From Malachius bipustulatus (lineage: Eukaryota > Arthropoda > Insecta > Coleoptera > Melyridae), in assembly GCA_910589415.1 (NCBI GenBank), contig OU342630.1, forward strand, positions 7,874,001 to 7,938,000: a DNA stretch of 64,000 nucleotides. The letters are read 5' to 3'. The translations under genes were made by a program, and so were the position numbers. The notes beneath the pieces were generated by a model. The model searched no databases. It had not been told where the DNA came from and worked only from the letters and a program-made list of their open reading frames with translations. Below are positions 57,898-64,000 of this stretch, in pieces. Position 1 is the stretch's first letter, and every line of letters begins with the position of its first letter.

Positions 57898-60659
57898 CGC
57901 GCTGCCATTATTAGCGCTGTCAAACACAAATTTTAGTTTCTAACCTCCACCAGCCGAGTGTGGTTTTTGATAATGATAAGTCGACAATTGCGGTATAATA
58001 GTATAGTACGATTAGTATTGATTAGATGCCATTCTTTCCAAAGCGCAAGAATTTGCTCAGCAGATGGATTCTAGCAACAAAAAGTGCCATACAATTAATT
58101 ATAAAGATAAAGTGGTCGAACCCCCAATGAATTCGCCGTGAGTTAATCTGAAAAATTAGGTAAGCACCTACCTATTTCAAATAGAATTACTAAATTGAGT
58201 AAATTAGGTTTCTTCAGATCATTTTTTGGAGAGTGAGCCGTGATTTCATACGTGATAATACGCGAAAACATCACTTTAATATTAAATTTTAATAGAAACT
58301 TTTACAAAACGCATTGGTGGATTAATATTAATAACAGCAACAGTCAACAGTTGACGTTTATAAAGTTCCGGGTTGTCACTTTTAAACATCAAAAAATTTA
58401 CACTATAATACTCTCCAGCTTACCCCAGCAGAAGAAAATTTCCGATATAATACACAAATAACCATGGCAACGGTAAGCAATGCTCGTACTTTATTGGCTG
58501 AAAATTGATGGCGTGAAATTTTCACATGTAATACCACTAGAGGTCAAATTATTTCCGGAAATTTTTTCGAGCTCACGAATATTTTGAAAATTATCGCGAG
58601 CCGAAGGCGAGGGATAATTTTCTTAAAATATTCGTAAGCGAGAACAAAATTTCCTGGTATAATTTGATTTCGAGTGGTATTTGGAAAGAAAATTTCACAA
58701 CAAAATTAGTTTTGAATAGAAAAATTACAATTTTATTGTGAAATAAAAATATGACATGGAGGCGTAACATAATCACTTGACAACGCCAAACTGACGTTTA
58801 ATAACTGCGCCGCCATTATTAGCGCTGTCAAACACAAATGTTAGTTTCTAAACTTCACCAGCCGAGTGTGGTTTTTGATAATGATAAGTCGACAATTGCG
58901 GTACAATAGTAATTATGATTAGTATTGATTAGATGCCATTCTTTCCAAAGCGCAAGGATTTGCCCAGCAGATGGATTCTACCAACAAAAAGTGCCATATA
59001 ATTAATTATAAAGATAAAGTGGTCGAACCCCCATGAATTCGCCGTGTGTTAATCCGAAAAATTATGTAAGTACCTACCTATTTCAAATAGAATTTCTAAA
59101 TTAGGTAAATTAGGTTTCTTCAGATAATTTTTTCGATAGTGAATCCGTGATTTCATACGTGGTAATACGCGAAAACATCACTTTAATATTAAATTATAAT
59201 AGAAACTTTAACAAAACGCATTGGTTGATTAATATTAATAACAGCAACAGTTAACAGTTGACGTTTATAAAGTTCCTAGTTGTCACTTTTAAACGTCAAA
59301 AAATTTCCACTATAATACTCTCCAGCTTACCCTGGAGGAGAAAATTTCCGATATAATACACAAATAACCATGGCAACGGTAAGCAATGCTCGTACTTTAT
59401 TGGCTGAAAATTGATGGCGTGAAATTTTCACATGTAATACCACTAGAGGTCAAATTATTTCCGGAAATTTTTTCGAGCTCACGAATATTTTGAAAATTAT
59501 CGCGAGCCGAAGGCGAGGGATAATTTTCTTAAAATATTCGTAAGCGAGAACAAAATTTCCTGGTATAATTTGATTTCGAGTGGTATTTGGAAAGAAAATT
59601 TCACAACAAAATTAGTTTTGAATAGAAAAATTACAATTTTATTGTGAAATAAAAATATGACATGGAGGCGTAACATAATCACGTGACAACGCCAAACTGA
59701 CGTTTAATAACTGCGCCGCCATTATTAGCGCTGTCAAACACAAATTTTAGTTTCTAAACTTCACCAGCCGAATGTGTTTTTTGATAATGATAAGTCGACA
59801 ATTGCGGTATAATAGTCATTATGATTAGTATTGATTAGATGCCATTCTTTCCAAAGCGCAAGGATTTGCCCAGCAGATGGATTCTACCAACAAAAAGTGC
59901 CATATAATTAATTATAAAGATAAACTGGTCGAACCCCCATGAATTCGCCGTGTGTTAAACCGAATAATTATGTAAGTACCTACCTATTTCAAATAGAATT
60001 ACTAAATTAGGTAAATTAGGTTTCTTCAGATCATTTTTTGGAGAGTGAGCCGTGATTTCATACGTGGTAATACGCGAAAACATCACTTTAATATTAAATT
60101 ATAATAGAAACTTTAACAAAACGCATTGGTTGATTAATATTAACAACAGCAACAGTCAACAGTTGACGTTTATAAAGTTCCTAGTTGTCACTTTTAAACG
60201 TCAAAAAATTTCCACTATAATACTCTCCAGCTTACCCCTGGAGGAGAAAATTTCCGATATAATTCACAAATAACCACGGCAACGGTAAGCAATGCTCGTA
60301 CTTTATTGGCTGAAAATTGATGGCGTGAAATTTTCACAGTAAATCACTACCATTCTATGCTAATATGACCTGTCTATGAAAATTTCAGAAGGTCAATTTA
60401 AAAGTCTGTGAAAATATTCAAAATTGAATCTCATAAAAATACACTATTTATGCGATTGATGCGCAAGAAGTTTTTTTTACATTCTGTTACTTTGTTTTAT
60501 TAGTTAGTACATTATGTTATATCTAGGAGTAGAAGCCAATCATTCTGTGTTCGATGCCATACAATTGAGCGAAACACAAAAGGAGCACTCTACTGCGAGT
60601 GACAAAATACAATCATATCACAAATACGATTTTTTCCGCTATCTGTTGCTAAAAATGTT

Positions 60660-61080
60660 TTGTTAAAAAAAAAAAATTTAAATTATTTTTAAATGTTATT
60701 AATTTTTGGTTTTCGTGATTTGTTTTATACCGAACGACATGAAAAAATATTTTGGCGGTCATAAGAAAAACAAAAGTTGGCTATGAACACTCTTGGATCT
60801 AGTCGGCTTTGAAAATGTTTGTATAATGTCGAATGAATAGGTTTTGACGACTGATGTAAACCTATAAAGATAATTTCCAATAATAAAAAAGATATGGGTA
60901 AAATAAGAAATTTTGTTTGGTCAGGTTTTTCAGGATATTTCAGCAAAGACCGAAAATATCTTAATTTTTTTACAGATTCTTATTAAGCATTCAATAGCGC
61001 AACTTTGCCCCAATTTAACTGAGTCCGTGTCTCTTCTAGTTTCCGAATTTGCACTCACCCTATACACACGTACTAGGGTT
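60660..61080 (-). repeat. Half of a G-family palindromic element
   Basis: Carries the TACCGAACGACATGAAAAAA, GATCTAGTCGGCTTTGAAAA and AGGATATTTCAGCAAAGACC blocks of one arm of the G family. The partner arm is missing. Confidence 0.65.
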
Positions 61081-61084
61081 TTAA

Positions 61085-61240
61085 TTAAATTTAAGGTAAA
61101 AAAACAACGTATGCAACTCGCAGATAATAGGCTATTAATACACCTGTATGATTATTAAGGCAGTCGCCTACGAGTCGTATCTTAGTCATCATACTCGTGT
61201 ACTATAATATCTTTCATTATAAGCTTGTTGTACAATAATA
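61085..61240. repeat. Decayed arm end related to the 54421-56277 palindrome
   Basis: Matches the terminal part of that palindrome (AACTCGCAGATAATAGGCTA; TCGCCTACGAGTCGTATCTT; TTCATTATAAGCTTGTTG) with several differences. Confidence 0.7.
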
Positions 61241-62884
61241 TACTAATTAAATCATATTATTCAATTTTATTCATAACTTTTGTTTGTTTATATTAAATTT
61301 GTCTAATATTATTATTATGTACCTACACAAGTTCTGGTAATATTGAAGTCAGCACCTTAAAGAAGCAAATGTACCTACTAGTATATTAAATGAAGGATAT
61401 TAATAGGTACCAATTTTTAATGGAATTACAATTCAGTACATAATTAAACTGATAAACATCTAATTTAAAGAAGTCAATGGCTGAATGAAAGTGTATTTAA
61501 ATTCACGTTGAAAGTCTGCGAATTTCAAGTCTTTCACCTCTATTCAATTTATATTTAACATGGGAAATTTTCTTGGCAGTGATAGGTACACATGTATAAT
61601 AGTATTAAATTTTCTTTGGATAATTTTTGTTGAACTTTGTTTTCTAATTTATTGGGGTTTAGGTTATTGGTTAAAAATATTATTTATAAATTTAGTAAAT
61701 TTCTTAAATCCGTCTTATTATATAGGTAGGTAGATGGATAGAAAAGTTACAATAATTAAATAACAACTAGATCGCACAGACTAAAATTATCCTATTTTTA
61801 TTTATTTATTTTTATTTATGTTAAATATTATAAAAAAATTGGGGTATTTTCAAGTATTTTCGAATTTATTATTATCGTAAGTATACTTACAGAAGATTAC
61901 TGCGGTATTCTCTGATTTTGAATTTATATGTATAATTTCAACCTCAGACTATTCAATAATGAATACTAAGATTTCAACATAATATGCAAAATTTCACCAA
62001 TGCTCTGAAATATTCCTGCTGTTAAAATTAGAACTTGACTTAAATAAGATATGTTTGATTCAGGAGATATTTTATACAACGTTGCCATATTATCATCATT
62101 GTATTTATTAAACTAACAATCTCTAAATAGGGCAAAGAAATTTCATCCATGTTATCTTTCGTTTTTTATACCTAACGGAAAGTAGATTATCTATAGGTAC
62201 GTAAAACGGCGACATTCGTCCTTACCGTGTAATTTTTAATGATAGGTAATATTAAAGGTCATGTCGTAATAAAGTTAGTAGGTACTTCGTTAGGTACTAG
62301 GAACAAAAACAACAACGTCATTATTTGGAATTGATAAAGTGTTGATCCACAACACAAATCATATCATTTGGTGATATTGATTTGTGTTGTTAATCAAGAT
62401 ATTTAAGAAGTTATTGTGAACTTATTTATGTTCAATAACTTAACAACATCGCACACTCTTTTTTAAATGAACCAACAAGTTCTACAGCGCTCCCATGCGA
62501 CAAAGGTCGATAAACATATTTAAAACTTTGTTATTTGTTGTTGTGCTAATTCTTAATTCTATAATGTCATCCGTGTAATTAATAATTATTGTAGGAGCTT
62601 GTATGTTCAATGTTTGATATTTACTTTCGCCGCATGTTTCACACCCTTCTATGCTTGGCGGCGCTGCTGCAGTTGTCCGCAATCATCACAATGCATTGGG
62701 TATGGAAGTGTTCAGTATTGTTAGTGGAACGTATTTTGATAACACCCTGTTTCTGACGAACCTGAAATCAGCTACCTTACATTTGGCAACGCAGTGCTGA
62801 ATACTTGTCTATTTTGGCCGACGCTGGATCGCATTTCAGGCCTGAATGTCGGGACGGGCAGGCGCGGCCCATTTTTGGAGCACT
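61241..62884. other. Presumed intron, no gene recognised
   Basis: AT-rich until about 62600, then GC-richer toward 62880. A minus-strand frame at 62482-62682 (CETCGESKYQTLN) has no recognised domain. An inverted ATCAATATCACC / GGTGATATTGAT lies near 62365-62385. Confidence 0.4.
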
Positions 62885-62922
62885 TATAAATAACTGGGAC
62901 TATTATAGCGGATAGCCAGTCA
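62885..62922 (+). promoter_or_regulatory. Candidate core promoter (TATA plus initiator)
   Basis: TATAAATA at 62885-62892 is followed about 32 bp later by CCAGTCATT, with a candidate start at the A at 62918, the canonical arthropod spacing. The 150 bp upstream is locally GC-rich (GGGACGGGCAGGCGCGGCCC). If the sls assignment holds, this could be an internal start for shorter isoforms. There is no transcript evidence here. Confidence 0.35.
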
Positions 62923-63812
62923 TTCTGAATACAAAATAATGAGATTATTGCGCTGCTAATGATCTAATATCTAATACCATGTAATACCCACAGTAAACGG
63001 TTATTTTTCTAAGAAAACTCACTAATCTATAGCCCTAAAAACTAAAGATAGGTACTTAAGGGATCATGTATGTTCATTGGGGAAAACAGAGTTTATGCAT
63101 CAAGGGTATTATGTGGATATTAATGACTGAGGTAGGTAGTTTTAATTCAGCAATATGGTGTGAACGCACAAAATTCACTTAAAATAGAGGCTATAGAGTA
63201 ATAATATTAGGTACGGCCAAGCAGCAATGACGTTTTTTTTTGGAACCCGAAAAAAAATACAAAAACAAACGAATCCCTAAGAGGGATGGATATGAAATAC
63301 TATTTTCTGGGTGAAGGTGATATGTACAGTACACCACCGAGACATTGTGGATTGTGTGGGAAATATGAATTGCGTTCTACCTAAATAAAGAAGAAATACA
63401 CGCGTTTTTGAAAATAGCTAACAGAAAAAAAAATGGTACGTATTTGAAGGGTTGATTTGAATTTTGAAGAATCCTTGAAATGAATCTGTATGCCAAAATT
63501 CAACTTTTTGTGTCAAGTGGTTTGAACAATGACGTGGTTGAGTTAGAGCTTGATACGTGATTCAGACGCCTAAAGATTTTATAGGATAACCGAGATATGA
63601 GTAGGTACAGATTGATATTGCATATTTCTTAAAAATTAGCCCAGCATATGTAAATAATAATATTAAACACCATTTTGGAGAAGAATCTTAGTCAATCATT
63701 ATACGTACCTACGTCGGTTTTTGAAAATTTTCATGACTTGGGGAAATAAACATTCCTAAGAGGTACCTATGTGAATTTTTATCACAATAATATCCTATTT
63801 TCACATTTCTAT
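62923..63812. other. No gene recognised
   Basis: AT-rich, possibly a 5' leader or intron downstream of the candidate promoter. No open frame or repeat family could be assigned. Confidence 0.4.
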
Positions 63813-64000
63813 ACAGGGTGTAACTAAATAAGTGTAAAACATTTAAGGGGTGATTCCTCATCGAAAAAAAGATAGGATCTTTCATATAAAGAAACTTCAT
63901 TGGAGCATCCCTTGTTAAGATACAGCCCCTTAAAGGGGGTACATAAAATTTGTTTAACAATTTTTTTTCACAAGCACTGAAAAAGTTACAATATTGAAAC
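63813..64000. mobile_element. Left end of a CAGGGTG-type element, cut by the window edge
   Basis: TACAGGGTGTAACTAAATAA begins a repeat-like block (TTAAGGGGTGATTCCTCATC, CAGCCCCTTAAAGGGGGTAC) that continues beyond the window. The opposite end is not visible. Confidence 0.6.

Larger units (their letters stand above)
56728..60337 (+). mobile_element. Tandem trimer of a 906-bp unit with the target repeated at each junction
   Basis: Units begin ATGTAATACCACTAGAGGTC at 56728, 58526 and 59432. Each is preceded by TGAAATTTTCAC (56716, 58514, 59420), and the same 12 bp closes the last unit at 60326-60337. Units 2 and 3 are each 906 bp and nearly identical. Unit 1 is 1798 bp because of two insertions. 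F-family sequence continues across the outer junctions, so the 12-mer acts like a target duplication present four times. The first 150 bp of each unit folds into a hairpin. There is no shared coding frame of note. Confidence 0.85.
54057..60480 (-). mobile_element. Reversed F-family copy split by two large insertions
   Basis: F-family blocks appear reverse-complemented at 54057-54420, 56278-56727 and 60338-60480. The last piece contains the family's start block, GATTGATGCGCAAGAAGTT. The gaps are filled by a 1.86-kb palindrome (54421-56277) and a tandem trimer (56728-60337). The junction at 56727/60338 is exact when compared with the F-family sequence at 24553-24590. It is non-coding. Confidence 0.65.

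Noticed and set aside
58591..58776. 61-codon minus-strand frame repeated identically at 59497-59682
   Set aside because: It is duplicated only because the 906-bp unit is tandem. The frame is interrupted in unit 1 and has no domain, so it is non-coding.
62482..62682. Minus-strand frame with CETCGESKYQ
   Set aside because: The CxxC pair invites a zinc-finger reading, but there is no partner pair, no splice signals and no remembered similarity.

Overview
This is AT-rich nuclear DNA from an insect. The evidence is spliced, glutamine-rich muscle-protein coding sequence, arthropod-type non-LTR and Penelope-like retroelements, a 5S-rRNA-derived SINE, and many short inverted-repeat elements that begin with TACAGGGTG. 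The repeat style (CAGGGTG-type foldbacks and frequent GTAGGTAGGTA runs) suggests a beetle, but order-level placement is a weak inference. There is no bacterial-style gene content, CRISPR array, rRNA operon or tRNA gene.

Host coding content is very sparse. The best host feature is one plus-strand exon at 43786-43966. It has an ATG, a Q/S-rich tract, an SRTEQHV motif and a splice donor, and it closely resembles the N-terminus of the insect titin homologue sallimus/kettin (sls). If that is right, most or all of 43967-64000 is its first intron. I see no immunoglobulin-domain exon there, but a TATA+Inr arrangement near 62885-62922 could be an internal promoter. A second possible exon of an unidentified gene lies at 34176-34307, or runs to a stop at 34360 followed by AATAAA.

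The rest is a dense, nested repeat landscape. Positions 1-10550 hold a foldback MITE (191-432), two broken reverse transcriptase fragments (2155-3560), inverted-repeat elements (3717-9025) and a deleted jockey/CR1-type retroelement (9058-10550). Positions 12720-17754 hold another retroelement, a head-to-head pair of Penelope-like 3' ends and a palindromic element with a second one inside it. Positions 19262-29890 are one decayed mariner-like transposase gene split by two insertions: a nearly intact two-ORF non-LTR element (20045-23985), and a TIR element (24146-29652) that carries a CXC cysteine-rich protein remnant and has itself been invaded. Positions 30605-37044 hold two TIR elements with TAA target duplications, small palindromes and a SINE. 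Positions 37253-42717 are a four-level nest: palindromic element, foldback element, palindromic element, RNase H-bearing retroelement. After the sls exon come a SINE, a retroelement tail, several MITEs, a 1.86-kb palindrome (54421-56277) and a tandem trimer (56728-60337) whose junctions repeat the apparent target site.

The most unusual observation is a pair of foldback elements (191-432 and 37960-42476). Both have TIRs starting TACG, arrays of 20-bp self-complementary repeats, and clean 6-bp target duplications.
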